A DNA stretch of 28,769 nucleotides from Bacillota bacterium (GTDB lineage Bacteria > Bacillota > Clostridia > Acetivibrionales > DSM-1351): the NCBI GenBank assembly GCA_023392075.1, contig JAEVZU010000203.1, forward strand, positions 1 through 28,769, given 5' to 3'. The first letter of the stretch is position 1, and each line of letters opens with the position of its first letter. The notes beneath the pieces were generated by a model. That model saw only the letters and a program-made list of their open reading frames with translations. It did no database searches and was not told the DNA's origin. Of this stretch, positions 14,700 through 23,220 are shown one piece after another. Made by a program: the position numbers and the translations under genes.

Positions 14700-16610
14700 A
14701 TGTTAAGAAAGATTTTATCTCTTACCCTCTGTTTTGGTTTAATGCTGGGAATAAGTTCTGCCGCCGGTGCGCCCAATATTGCTTTGGCCAGCACGTCAGG
14801 GCACGCGGCACATCCAATCGGAACGGGTGTTTCTTTCGACAATAATCCTCTTAAAGGTTTTGTCCCGTTTGACGGGAGCACCACAACCTTCCCTCACAGC
14901 CTTGAATGGTTCTATATTCCTGTAAGAAATGTTCAGACAGGAATGAATACCTTTAACTGGTCGGCCCTGGAAACCAGGCTGAATGCCATTTCAGGCAGAG
15001 GTCATCAGGCGGTATTCCGTTTTTATTATGATTATCCGGGGCTGTCCACAGGTGTACCCCAGTTTCTTATCGACGGCGGACTGACCCTGCGCTACTACGA
15101 TGAACCCGCAAATCTGGGTGGTTCAGGTTACTGCCCCGATTACGCAAATCAGTCTTTTAGAGATTCCATGCAAAACTTTATCAAAGCCTTTGGTGCAAAA
15201 TATGACGGCGACCCAAGAATCGGGTATATAACATTGGGGCTTTTAGGGTTCTGGGGCGAATGGCATAATTGGCCGTATGATGAAGATACCTCTGACGGCA
15301 AACCCAACTGGAACATTTCCACTACAGTGTATAATGAGGTCTTGACAACTTTTGACGCATATTTCAACAAAACCCAGTTATGTGTGAGGGAACCAAAAGC
15401 AGGTGTGCCAAATGCCGGTGCAAATATAGGCTATCATGATGATTCTTTCGGTTATGCAACCTTGTCTTCAGGAGCCGGAGGTCAAACCTGGAGTTTTGTG
15501 CAGAAATTAATAAATTTGAGTCAGCAGAACAAATGGACTGCAAATTGTATAGGCGGGGAAGTATATCCTTCTGATCAGAGTAATATTTTTGCAAGTACTC
15601 CATGGAAGGGCTCAACAAATCAAACCTGGGCTGCCTGCTTAAGCGAGGCTCATCCCACCTGGCTTATGTGTGAACAGATAAAAAATTATACGGGCACTAC
15701 ATTGGCCAATGCCAGGACAGCCTCAAAACAACTGGGCTACGACTTCCAGGTTGCAACGGCATATTACGACAATTTATCCTCATCCTCCGCCTTGTATCTA
15801 GGAATCGATATTAAAAATATCGGTATTGCCCCCTTCTATTATGACCATACAATGTGGCCTGTACAAATAGGGGTAAAACAAGGCGGCACTCTGGTTAAGA
15901 GCTGGACCACCACATGGGACTTGAATACAATACCTGCAGGCAGTTCCGCAAAAACCTTTGAGCACACGGTAAGTTCACCGGGATTGGAGTCGGGTACCTA
16001 CAACATGTGCATAAAAGTTGTCAATCCGCTTTCAAACGGGAATAAGCTGGGTTTTGCAAATGCCGGACAAAATACGGACGGGTGGCTGGAGCTGGGGAGT
16101 TTCACCGTGGGCGGAACAGTGCCGCCGCCGGAGGGAACAATAACTGTTGATGGGAATGCTTCGGATTGGAGCGGCATTTCACCCCTGGCAACGGCAACAG
16201 GTCAAACAGCAGCCAGCCTTAAGGTGACTAATGATGCAAACTACATATACTTTTGCGTACAGGGTAGCAATCTGGGAGTAAATGGCCAAATATTCATCAA
16301 TTCAGACAATAATACTGCTACAGGCTATGTAGAAGGAACGTGGACCAATTCGGGCTGCGATTATATGATCGAAACCGGTACACTGTACAGCCATCCTGCT
16401 AATAATAACACCTGGAACTGGACCGATTTAGGCACGGCAAATGTGACCGTTTCAAAGAATGCCTCAGTATATGAAGCCAGGCTTGCCAGGTCTGCAATTA
16501 GTAATCAGGGCGGAACAATACGTGTAGGGTTTAAAGACATGAACGGCAACTGGGAGCTGGTGTGCAGACTTCCGGCATCAGGAACGCTCCCCGGCTATAC
16601 ATTGAAATAG
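14700..16610 (+). CDS. Secreted DUF4832-type glycosidase-like protein with C-terminal CBM9/DOMON-like module
   Basis: A signal peptide (residues 1 to about 31, ending near ALAS) is followed by a TIM-barrel-like region typical of DUF4874/DUF4832 proteins. It includes NPLKGFVPFDG, VFRFYYDYPG and the diagnostic GLLGFWGEWHNWP, where E187 is a candidate catalytic acid. A beta-sandwich follows (about 360-475), then a roughly 155-residue module opening TITVDGNASDWSGI, which resembles CBM9/DOMON carbohydrate-binding domains. Length is 636 aa; the ATG follows AAAAGGAGA. There is no dockerin, SLH or sortase signal, so it is probably freely secreted or held by the CBM. Family function is poorly known; polysaccharide cleavage is inference. 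The gene stands alone, next to the carbohydrate locus. Confidence 0.72.
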   Translation: MLRKILSLTLCFGLMLGISSAAGAPNIALASTSGHAAHPIGTGVSFDNNPLKGFVPFDGSTTTFPHSLEWFYIPVRNVQTGMNTFNWSALETRLNAISGRGHQAVFRFYYDYPGLSTGVPQFLIDGGLTLRYYDEPANLGGSGYCPDYANQSFRDSMQNFIKAFGAKYDGDPRIGYITLGLLGFWGEWHNWPYDEDTSDGKPNWNISTTVYNEVLTTFDAYFNKTQLCVREPKAGVPNAGANIGYHDDSFGYATLSSGAGGQTWSFVQKLINLSQQNKWTANCIGGEVYPSDQSNIFASTPWKGSTNQTWAACLSEAHPTWLMCEQIKNYTGTTLANARTASKQLGYDFQVATAYYDNLSSSSALYLGIDIKNIGIAPFYYDHTMWPVQIGVKQGGTLVKSWTTTWDLNTIPAGSSAKTFEHTVSSPGLESGTYNMCIKVVNPLSNGNKLGFANAGQNTDGWLELGSFTVGGTVPPPEGTITVDGNASDWSGISPLATATGQTAASLKVTNDANYIYFCVQGSNLGVNGQIFINSDNNTATGYVEGTWTNSGCDYMIETGTLYSHPANNNTWNWTDLGTANVTVSKNASVYEARLARSAISNQGGTIRVGFKDMNGNWELVCRLPASGTLPGYTLK

Positions 16611-16710
16611 CGGTAGATAATTGTATGTGAGTTATTAAGGGTGGACTGTAAAGCTTTTATGCTGCTGAAAAAATTGGATGGGGGCAATATAAAAATTAAT
16701 AGTTCGCGAG

Positions 16711-16824
16711 GACAACTTCATGAAATGGGATGCACGATACAAAACAATTGTGATAAAACTACTTTACATGAGTCGTTACAATTTCTGCAATTGTTTTGTG
16801 GGATGCCCATTTCATGATGTTAGT
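16711..16824. repeat. Palindromic repeat element 3 (MITE/REP-like, about 114 bp)
   Basis: The left arm starts GACAACTTCATGAAATGGGA (16711-16735 with TGCAC) and leads to AAAACAATTG (16741-16750). The right arm mirrors this with CAATTGTTTT (16788-16797) and ends in ATTTCATGATGTTAGT (16809-16824). The left arm is 24/25 identical to the arm at 4504-4528, about 12 kb away. It sits between two convergent genes, the DUF4832 protein and the AraC regulator. No transposase or clear target-site duplication is visible. Confidence 0.7.
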
Positions 16825-16890
16825 CCGGGAGTACCGGTTGCTGTAAAAATCATTGATAAAGCAAAAGTCACAATTTATTATCACAACCGT

Positions 16891-17811
16891 TCAATTATAT
16901 TTTTTTCTGTATTTATTTGGAGATATCCCCATCATATTTTTAAAAAACTTCTGAAAAACAACGGGGTCACTGTAACCGGACATGCCGGCAACCTCCACTA
17001 TGGAATAGGATATGTCTTTCAGAAGCTCACACGCCTTATTGATTCTATATTGTGATAGGTATTTATACGGTGAGGTGTTTAGAAATTGTTTGAACAGGGA
17101 GGATAAATAGCTTCTATTCAGGCCGATATGGTTTGCAAGCTGGGAAATGCGGATATCTTTCATATAATTATTTTGAATAAATTCAATGGCTTTTGTTATA
17201 TAATAATTCTTGCTGTAGAGGTTTTTGAGGTTGATAATTCCTTCCCGGGAGTTTTCAAGCAGTTCGGAGAACAGCATATACAGGAGTGCCTGGAGGCGCA
17301 GGGTTGCTCCATATTTATATTCATCAAAGGACTTTACCATATCAAGAAAACAGTTCTTTAAAAGCTCTCCCCGTGTAAAAGTGAAAACCGGATTTTGTTT
17401 TGACAGGCCGGCAAGTTCCAGATAGGACTCCGCATTTAAGCCATGAAACCCAACCCATGCATACTTCCAGGGATTTGCAATGCTGGCTTCATACAGGGAC
17501 AGTTCGTTTGGGCAAAGAAGAAAGCCTTGATCTTTGACAAGCTTATATTCTTTGTTACTGACTTTGAAAATACCTTCGCCTTCCAATATGTAGTGTATCA
17601 GAAAATGCTCTCTCACTGCCGGCCCCCATGAATAACCTTCTTCACATGCTGAAATACCGCAATAATACATATATAAACCGGCTGAATGTGAATTGTCGTT
17701 AACACTTATTATTTTACTTCTGTCATCTATATATAATTCTCTTAACGGGGCCGAAGTCTCCTTTAGAATTTCACCATTATCCAAATATAAAATAAAATCA
17801 CTTCTTTTCAT
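16891..17811 (-). CDS. AraC family transcriptional regulator (cytoplasmic, cupin sensor)
   Basis: The 306-aa protein has an N-terminal AraC-type sugar-sensing cupin (residues about 20-165, including HFLIHYILEGEG and a PWKYAWVGFHG stretch) and a C-terminal pair of HTH motifs (about 205-305). The HTH region includes ISQLANHIGLNRSYLSSLFKQ and SIVEVAGMSGYSDPVVFQKFFK, with the terminal GISPNKYRKKY. The ATG is preceded by GGGGGT. It probably binds a mono- or disaccharide released in the cell and activates the neighbouring GH31/oxidoreductase genes or the divergent transporter. A terminator-like hairpin at 17862-17909 separates it from the upstream GH31 gene. Confidence 0.9.
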   Translation of the reverse strand: MKRSDFILYLDNGEILKETSAPLRELYIDDRSKIISVNDNSHSAGLYMYYCGISACEEGYSWGPAVREHFLIHYILEGEGIFKVSNKEYKLVKDQGFLLCPNELSLYEASIANPWKYAWVGFHGLNAESYLELAGLSKQNPVFTFTRGELLKNCFLDMVKSFDEYKYGATLRLQALLYMLFSELLENSREGIINLKNLYSKNYYITKAIEFIQNNYMKDIRISQLANHIGLNRSYLSSLFKQFLNTSPYKYLSQYRINKACELLKDISYSIVEVAGMSGYSDPVVFQKFFKNMMGISPNKYRKKYN

Positions 17812-17861
17812 TACATTACCCCCAATAACAAAATAATGAATTTTAAAAGAAATATTAAAAT

Positions 17862-17909
17862 AATCAAAGGCCTATCCTGGAATTGGACATGTTGGATAGA
17901 CCGTTGATC
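17862..17909 (-). terminator. Hairpin between GH31 and AraC genes
   Basis: AATCAAAGGCCTATCC (17862-17877) and GGATAGACCGTTGATC (17894-17909) pair in about 13 of 16 positions around a 16-base loop. On the minus strand the hairpin is followed by the U-rich ATTTTAATATTTC, fitting termination after the GH31 gene, probably with some read-through into the regulator. Confidence 0.6.
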
Positions 17910-17962
17910 TTTGAGTAAAAATACAATTATTTATACTGTTATACTGCAATTTCAATCTGCCT

Positions 17963-19504
17963 TTAATCTGCTTTTTTATAATATGGTAATCTGCTAATTG
18001 GTACTTCAATATTTTTTACTGCCGGTCCATGTACGGTACTTCCGTCGTCACCAATCCATATTCCGGCAGGGAATACGACGGTTCGGCCAATGTTTCCTTT
18101 TTCCAAAACGGGAGCAACCAGGATATCATCTCCCAGCATGAATTGATCGTTTATTTTTTCATAATTGCGGCCTGGGAATACATATTCCATATGTCTGATA
18201 ACAGGTTCACCGGAGTGAGCAGAATACCTGGCTAATTCCAAAATGTCAGGAGCAAGCTTTTGCCGCAGTTCTAGCATATCAGAGCAATACTTAAAATGTT
18301 CTTTATCCAAAACCCTCCAAGGTGCAATAGAGAATTGTATGACGGGAAACAGCAGTGAACACTGAAGAAATCTGACAAAGAGTTCCTGATCGATTTTAAA
18401 GTCCGGTGAATTGATATCTCCTTCCATGCCGCCGCCTATCATATCAGGGCAGTTAAAAGGATATCCCATCAAGCCCTGCAAAAGGCCGTTGGGTATTAAA
18501 CTATCCAGACCGTTTCCAATCCATGCCGGTTTTTTATCCTTTTGCCGCTGAATGAGATGGCGGCCTCCGCAGCCCCAGCATGCCCTGTATTCACTTAGAA
18601 GGTAATCAAGACCGATTTTTGCGTATGCTTCGCAATCATAATTTGTATGAGGGAAAACCTCCCATTGGTATGGTTTGTTCCAATCGGCGGGAGTTGCTCC
18701 TCCGGGATCGCCGGCGTCAAATTTGAAGCCATCGACACCGTATTTATTGATCAGTAATTGCAATTGTGATTTAAACCATTGTACAGCAGTACTGTTTGTA
18801 TAATCCAGAACCGCACTGTAACCGTTCCACCACCTTCTTACAGCGGGAGTTCCGTCAATTGCCTTAAGAAGCAGCCCTTTTGTTTGAAGCTCTCTGAAAA
18901 TGTGGCTGTCGGGACTTACATAGGGGCATACCCATAACATGACTTTAAAACCCAGTTTATGCAGTGTATCAATCATTTTTTTCGGATCGGGGAAGTTAAT
19001 ATTTGAGAAATCCCAATTACCGTAATCGTTCATCCAGTTATCATCAATGATCATAATTCCGGGAGGCATACCGTTTTCTATAATGGAATTTGCATAATCA
19101 AGTACTTTTTCCTGGGTCGGTTTATAAAACATCTCTATCCATGTATTATACTGGGGTGAGAGGAAAGCGAGCTCATCCGGGTATTTGCCCGTTGGAGGAA
19201 AATACTTGTGTGAAACATATTTATAGACAGCTCTAAGATTTTCAAAACCCTCTTCAAGGATGATATCCTCACATGAGTCTATTAATAAGGTTTTATCCTC
19301 AAATTTAAAGGTGAAAGGGGAATTACACCATATATACCGCCCTTTACCGGATATTAGCAAGGGCACTCCCTGATTCTCGTCCAGATTGTTCAAGTTCCTG
19401 CCGAACAGGTTATCTCCGAAGGGGGTATTGATACCGTCGCTGACAGCGCCGCCCCACCAGAATTCGCCCGGTAGCAGGGGTATTTCATAATTTTTGGTAT
19501 TCAT
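17963..19504 (-). CDS. Glycoside hydrolase family 31 protein (alpha-glycosidase)
   Basis: This is a retaining alpha-glycoside hydrolase without signal peptide, hence cytoplasmic. A short N-terminal beta-sandwich (1 to about 115) precedes the GH31 barrel, which starts at SPQYNTWIEMFYKPTQ. The segment YGVDGFKFDAGDP holds the expected nucleophile D263, and LMGYPFNCPDMIGGG is typical of the FKFDAGD-type GH31 branch that includes MYORG-like enzymes. The acid/base region reads WIGNGLDS (328-335), so its Asp (D334 or another residue) needs alignment. Length, 513 aa, is short for GH31 but usual in this branch. The ATG follows AAAGGATC. Co-directional with the oxidoreductase 92 bases upstream. The true substrate (alpha-galactoside, glucoside or xyloside) is unknown. 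Confidence 0.85.
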   Translation of the reverse strand: MNTKNYEIPLLPGEFWWGGAVSDGINTPFGDNLFGRNLNNLDENQGVPLLISGKGRYIWCNSPFTFKFEDKTLLIDSCEDIILEEGFENLRAVYKYVSHKYFPPTGKYPDELAFLSPQYNTWIEMFYKPTQEKVLDYANSIIENGMPPGIMIIDDNWMNDYGNWDFSNINFPDPKKMIDTLHKLGFKVMLWVCPYVSPDSHIFRELQTKGLLLKAIDGTPAVRRWWNGYSAVLDYTNSTAVQWFKSQLQLLINKYGVDGFKFDAGDPGGATPADWNKPYQWEVFPHTNYDCEAYAKIGLDYLLSEYRACWGCGGRHLIQRQKDKKPAWIGNGLDSLIPNGLLQGLMGYPFNCPDMIGGGMEGDINSPDFKIDQELFVRFLQCSLLFPVIQFSIAPWRVLDKEHFKYCSDMLELRQKLAPDILELARYSAHSGEPVIRHMEYVFPGRNYEKINDQFMLGDDILVAPVLEKGNIGRTVVFPAGIWIGDDGSTVHGPAVKNIEVPISRLPYYKKAD

Positions 19505-19596
19505 TAGTGTGATCCTTTCTTTATAGGTATTCTTTTATAACCAAGCGATAATAGCTTGAGAGGCGCACAAGAGGGAAATTCAATCCCCACTTTGCG

Positions 19597-20859
19597 TTAA
19601 AGCCGGTCCAGAGAAACCGTCCGGTTCTCAAGCCGGGATATCTCTGCGGCAAAAGCCATAAGATGACTCTGAAGCGATGCTTTTGCAGAGGTAAGCCCAT
19701 CTGATTCGGAACCTGAGCTTACCAGGCGGACAAAATCCTTCATCAATCCGTAGTCTCCGCCTCCATGACCATACGCAGCGGTATCTCCCGTTACTTTATA
19801 ATTTAAAACCGGATAGGCTTCGGATTGTTTTTCACCGAAAATATGTACTTCAATTTCATTTTTCTCCATATGTCCGCGGATCTGACCTTTGGTTCCCATT
19901 ACTTTGACGGTACGCCCGCCGTCTGCTGTAAAGGCACACATGGTAAAAGATGCGGTGGCTCCTTTTTCAAATTCAAGATTAACCACCTGATGATCTACAA
20001 CATCATTGTCACAATGGTAGACGCAGCGGCCATAAGGCCCTTCTTTCAAGGCTCTGGTCCTTCCTTCAATACTTAGATCATTGCTGATTGCGGAAGTTGG
20101 CCAACCTATGTCACCGGTAAGATACTGTTTTGGTGCATAGTAGATACAGCTGGCGCTTGCAGGACAGCCGTCAAGGCACCTTTTTGGAGATCCGTCGGGA
20201 GCATTGCTGCCTGTAAAATGACTGAGAGAACCAAAAGAGGATACCTTTGTGCATTTTTGATCTACCAGCCAGGAGATTATATCCATATCATGGCAGGATT
20301 TTTGCAGGATCATGGGACTGGATTCCCCGGCATTTCTCCAGTTGCCTCTGACAAAACTGTGGGCCTGATGCCAGTAAGCCACATTTTCAGTTTGCTGGAC
20401 CGACATGATGTCTCCGATTTTTCCACAGGTAATTATATCTTTTAATGCGGCATAAAAAGGGCTGTATCTCAGCACATGACAAACTGAGATAAATCTGTTG
20501 TTCCTGGCGGCACATTGCTCCATTTCCATACATTCGGAGATATTATTGGACATGGGCTTTTCAAGCAGTATGTGATAGCCTTTCTCCAGAGCTCCGAGAG
20601 CAGGCTTGTAATGCATTCTGTCCTGGGTGCATATGAATGCCGTATCGGCCATCCGGGGTTTGCCCAGGAGCTCCTCCCAGGATGCAAAACTGTTTTCTTC
20701 AGGGATATTATGTGCCTTACAAAACATGCTTCTTCGTGTCTCATTTGGTTCAGCCACTGCGACAAACTTTATTTCTTCAGGATTTTGCAAGGCATAGGCT
20801 GCGTATACATCCATTCCCCTGAGTCCGGCACCAATCAGAACGGCGGTTATTGTTTTCAT
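19597..20859 (-). CDS. Gfo/Idh/MocA family NAD(P)-dependent oxidoreductase
   Basis: This cytoplasmic dehydrogenase-type enzyme acts on sugars, inositols or their derivatives. The Rossmann motif is IGAGLRG (residues 9-15), the catalytic-lysine motif is LLEKP (K101), and a HDMDIISW segment (190-197) supplies the downstream His/Asp. An unusual cysteine cluster, C228-x3-C232-x5-C238 (CLDGCPASASC), occurs in one subgroup and could bind a metal. Length is 420 aa. AAAGGAGG precedes the ATG. It is the first gene of the minus-strand arm, divergent from the transporter. Some family members oxidise C3 of sugars to help break glycosidic bonds; whether this one does is not shown. Confidence 0.85.
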   Translation of the reverse strand: MKTITAVLIGAGLRGMDVYAAYALQNPEEIKFVAVAEPNETRRSMFCKAHNIPEENSFASWEELLGKPRMADTAFICTQDRMHYKPALGALEKGYHILLEKPMSNNISECMEMEQCAARNNRFISVCHVLRYSPFYAALKDIITCGKIGDIMSVQQTENVAYWHQAHSFVRGNWRNAGESSPMILQKSCHDMDIISWLVDQKCTKVSSFGSLSHFTGSNAPDGSPKRCLDGCPASASCIYYAPKQYLTGDIGWPTSAISNDLSIEGRTRALKEGPYGRCVYHCDNDVVDHQVVNLEFEKGATASFTMCAFTADGGRTVKVMGTKGQIRGHMEKNEIEVHIFGEKQSEAYPVLNYKVTGDTAAYGHGGGDYGLMKDFVRLVSSGSESDGLTSAKASLQSHLMAFAAEISRLENRTVSLDRL

Positions 20860-21247
20860 TAAAAATCCTCCTTTATTTATCTTAATTGAAGATACTTTCA
20901 GAAAAGCTTTAAAAAATGAACTGAAAAAATTTAAAATTTATATGGATAAATTATTTTTAATTACTTTTCCGGTTTATTTAATGGCTTGAGTTAATTTGTT
21001 GTTATATCGTTTGGGAATAGTAATGAGAAACTTGAATCAGAGAATCTATTTTCTACGAAATCATAATAAAATAGTCTTTTTTAAAAGTCAATTCGTTGTT
21101 AATTCATTATAAAAAAATTAAAAAAATGTACAAACAAAATGTTAATTTTGTTAACATAAATGAATTTATTGAAATTTACTTGGGGTGATTGCCTGTGCTA
21201 AGATTTTTCTGAAAGGGCAAATCAATTCGATGCAAAGGATGATGTAT
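20860..21247. promoter_or_regulatory. Divergent regulatory region of the carbohydrate locus
   Basis: These 388 AT-rich bases contain no supported gene. They separate the oxidoreductase/GH31 arm from the transporter arm, so promoters for both must lie here, but no -35/-10 pair stands out. The main structured signal is a pair of overlapping palindromes at 21133-21157. Confidence 0.55.
21133..21157. promoter_or_regulatory. Overlapping palindromes upstream of the sugar transporter
   Basis: AACAAAAT-GTTA-ATTTTGTT (21133-21152) and ATGTTAA-TTTTG-TTAACAT (21139-21157) are both perfect inverted repeats that share 14 bases. This lies about 90-115 bases before the permease start. It is a likely operator for a dimeric regulator, possibly one of the two AraC proteins of the locus, although AraC sites are more often direct repeats. 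Confidence 0.45.
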
Positions 21248-22237
21248 ATGGATGCAGGCAGTATGGAAATTCAAAATAAAGGTATGGAAGAATACGGATC
21301 AAGTAAAATTAAAAGAACAAGAAAAAGTGTTTTTTTCAAGGAGTTCAGAGATAACAGGATGCTTTACCTGATGACCCTTCCGGGAATAATGGTACTGCTG
21401 ATCTTTTGCTATGTACCTATGTCCGGAATTTACATGGCATTCACCGATTACAATATTAAAGAAGGAATATTTGGAAGCAAATTTGTAGGATTTAAAAACT
21501 TCCTGTATTTTTTTACTGACGGTGGAATGGCCCTCAGAGTCACTTATAATACAATTATATTAAATACGTTTTATATTATAACGGGTCTTGTTTTTCCCAT
21601 ATCGATTTCAATATTTCTAAACGAGATAAATAATAGAATATTTAAGAAAGCTACTCAAATGTTCCTGTTTTTCCCCTATTTTCTTTCGTGGGTTGTAATC
21701 GGAGCCATCATATACAGTCTTTTTAGTTCTGATGTCGGAGTAGTGAACACATTACTCAAAAGCTTTGGAATGGAACCGGTGAGATGGTATGCCGAGCCCA
21801 GGTACTGGAAGGCAATACTGGTTGGAGCAAATGTCTGGAAATGGACCGGATACAGTACTATAGTCTATCTGGCAGCCATGGTGAATTTCGATTATGCATT
21901 ATACGAAGCGGCAATTGTTGACGGTGCTACAAAATTTCAGCAAATAAGGAGTATCACTCTTCCGTTAATAAAGCCCACCGCTGTTGTCTTAACATTACTG
22001 TCCATAGGAAGAATTTTTTATGGGGACTTTGCCATGATTTATGGTATTGTGGGGGATAACGGTGTTCTCAGCGACGCTACCACGGTAATCGATACATATG
22101 TATATTCGGCCATGAGAACCCTGGGCTTTTCACTTGCCTCTGCCATAGGTCTTTATCAGTCGGTTATGGGTCTTATACTGGTAACATTGACAAATCACCT
22201 GGCAAAAAAAATAAATGATGGAGAAGGTTTATTCTAA
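21248..22237 (+). CDS. Sugar ABC transporter permease, LplB type
   Basis: This is the first membrane subunit of an oligosaccharide importer. The 329-aa protein has about six TM helices. RMLYLMTLPGIMVLLIFCYV and PMSGIYMAFTDYN are typical of LplB/YtcP-partner permeases, and the EAA loop reads YEAAIVDGATKFQQIRSIT. The start is uncertain: I prefer the ATG at 21248, which has AAAGGATG nine bases upstream; a GTG at 21185 lacks a clear ribosome site. No ATPase gene is present in the locus, so a shared MsmX-type ATPase elsewhere is presumed. It is followed 16 bases later by the second permease. Confidence 0.88.
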   Translation: MDAGSMEIQNKGMEEYGSSKIKRTRKSVFFKEFRDNRMLYLMTLPGIMVLLIFCYVPMSGIYMAFTDYNIKEGIFGSKFVGFKNFLYFFTDGGMALRVTYNTIILNTFYIITGLVFPISISIFLNEINNRIFKKATQMFLFFPYFLSWVVIGAIIYSLFSSDVGVVNTLLKSFGMEPVRWYAEPRYWKAILVGANVWKWTGYSTIVYLAAMVNFDYALYEAAIVDGATKFQQIRSITLPLIKPTAVVLTLLSIGRIFYGDFAMIYGIVGDNGVLSDATTVIDTYVYSAMRTLGFSLASAIGLYQSVMGLILVTLTNHLAKKINDGEGLF

Positions 22238-22253
22238 AGGAGATGGTACTTGT

Positions 22254-23138
22254 ATGAAAAAGAGTTTGTCAGATAGGATTTTTGTTTTTATAGCTTATAC
22301 TTTCCTGGCCTTATTTGCTTTGTTTTGCCTGTATCCGCTGCTCCTTACCCTTGGAGTGTCACTGTCGGATGAAAATACGGTAGCGGTTAAGGGCTATAGC
22401 CTGATACCTGAAAAATTTTCGCTGGATACATATAAGTATTTGTTTATAAACAGCGGTCAAAGGATTATCAGGTCTTATGGGATAACTGTTTTTGTCACTT
22501 CCGTTGGTACGGTTTCAGCTCTTATGATAACTGCGATGATGGCGTTTGCCCTGTCAATAAAGACTCTTAAATACAGAAATATAATTGCGGCATACAGTAA
22601 TTTTACCATAATCTTTTCTGCCGGAATGATCCCCTGGTATATAGTATGTGTAAACTATCTGCACTTTTCAAATAATATACTTGGGTTGATTTGTCCCTAC
22701 CTGCTAAGCGTATGGAACCTCTTTCTGCTGAGAAGTTATTTTCAGGCAATACCTGACAGCATCATAGAATCTGCCAAAATAGACGGAGCCAACTACTTTC
22801 AGATATTCGCGCGGATTGCAGTTCCGCTTACGAGCACAGGTTTGCTTACGGTGGGCATGATGTACGCACTGCAGTATTGGAATGACTGGTGGCTGTCTGT
22901 TATGTTCATTACAAAAAGAGATTTGTATCCCCTGCAGTATTATCTTTTTAATATAATGTCAAACGTGCAGGCGCTTACATCGGGAAGAGTAAGCAATATA
23001 GGTTCAAAAATCAGTCTCCCTACCGAAACGGTAAAAATGGCTGTTACAGTTGTAGCAATCGGTCCCATTATATTTATTTATCCATTTATCCAGAGGTATT
23101 TTGTCAAAGGAATAATGGCAGGAGCGGTAAAAGGCTAG
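22254..23138 (+). CDS. Sugar ABC transporter permease, YtcP/LplC type
   Basis: This is the second membrane subunit of the importer. The 294-aa protein has about six TM helices. SDRIFVFIAYTFLALFALFC opens the protein; the EAA loop is ESAKIDGANYFQIFARIAVP, and the segment YWNDWWLSVMFI is typical of this subgroup. The ATG at 22254 has AAAGGAG eleven bases upstream. A longer in-frame reading from 22215 overlaps the preceding gene without a ribosome site. Confidence 0.9.
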   Translation: MKKSLSDRIFVFIAYTFLALFALFCLYPLLLTLGVSLSDENTVAVKGYSLIPEKFSLDTYKYLFINSGQRIIRSYGITVFVTSVGTVSALMITAMMAFALSIKTLKYRNIIAAYSNFTIIFSAGMIPWYIVCVNYLHFSNNILGLICPYLLSVWNLFLLRSYFQAIPDSIIESAKIDGANYFQIFARIAVPLTSTGLLTVGMMYALQYWNDWWLSVMFITKRDLYPLQYYLFNIMSNVQALTSGRVSNIGSKISLPTETVKMAVTVVAIGPIIFIYPFIQRYFVKGIMAGAVKG

Positions 23139-23220
23139 GATACGGTCAGTCCATGAGTCTGAGAAAAGGAATGTCAAAAGACGTTCTTTTTATAAAAAAA
23201 ATATTTTTAGGAGGTACAAA

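Noticed and set aside
16720..17055. Plus-strand reading frame starting in the palindromic repeat
   Set aside because: It begins inside repeat element 3 and runs antisense through the AraC HTH region; the translation shows no family features.
20887..20900. cre-like catabolite site TGAAGATACTTTCA near the oxidoreductase start
   Set aside because: It lacks the central CG of the CcpA consensus and matches only partly; too weak to list as a site.
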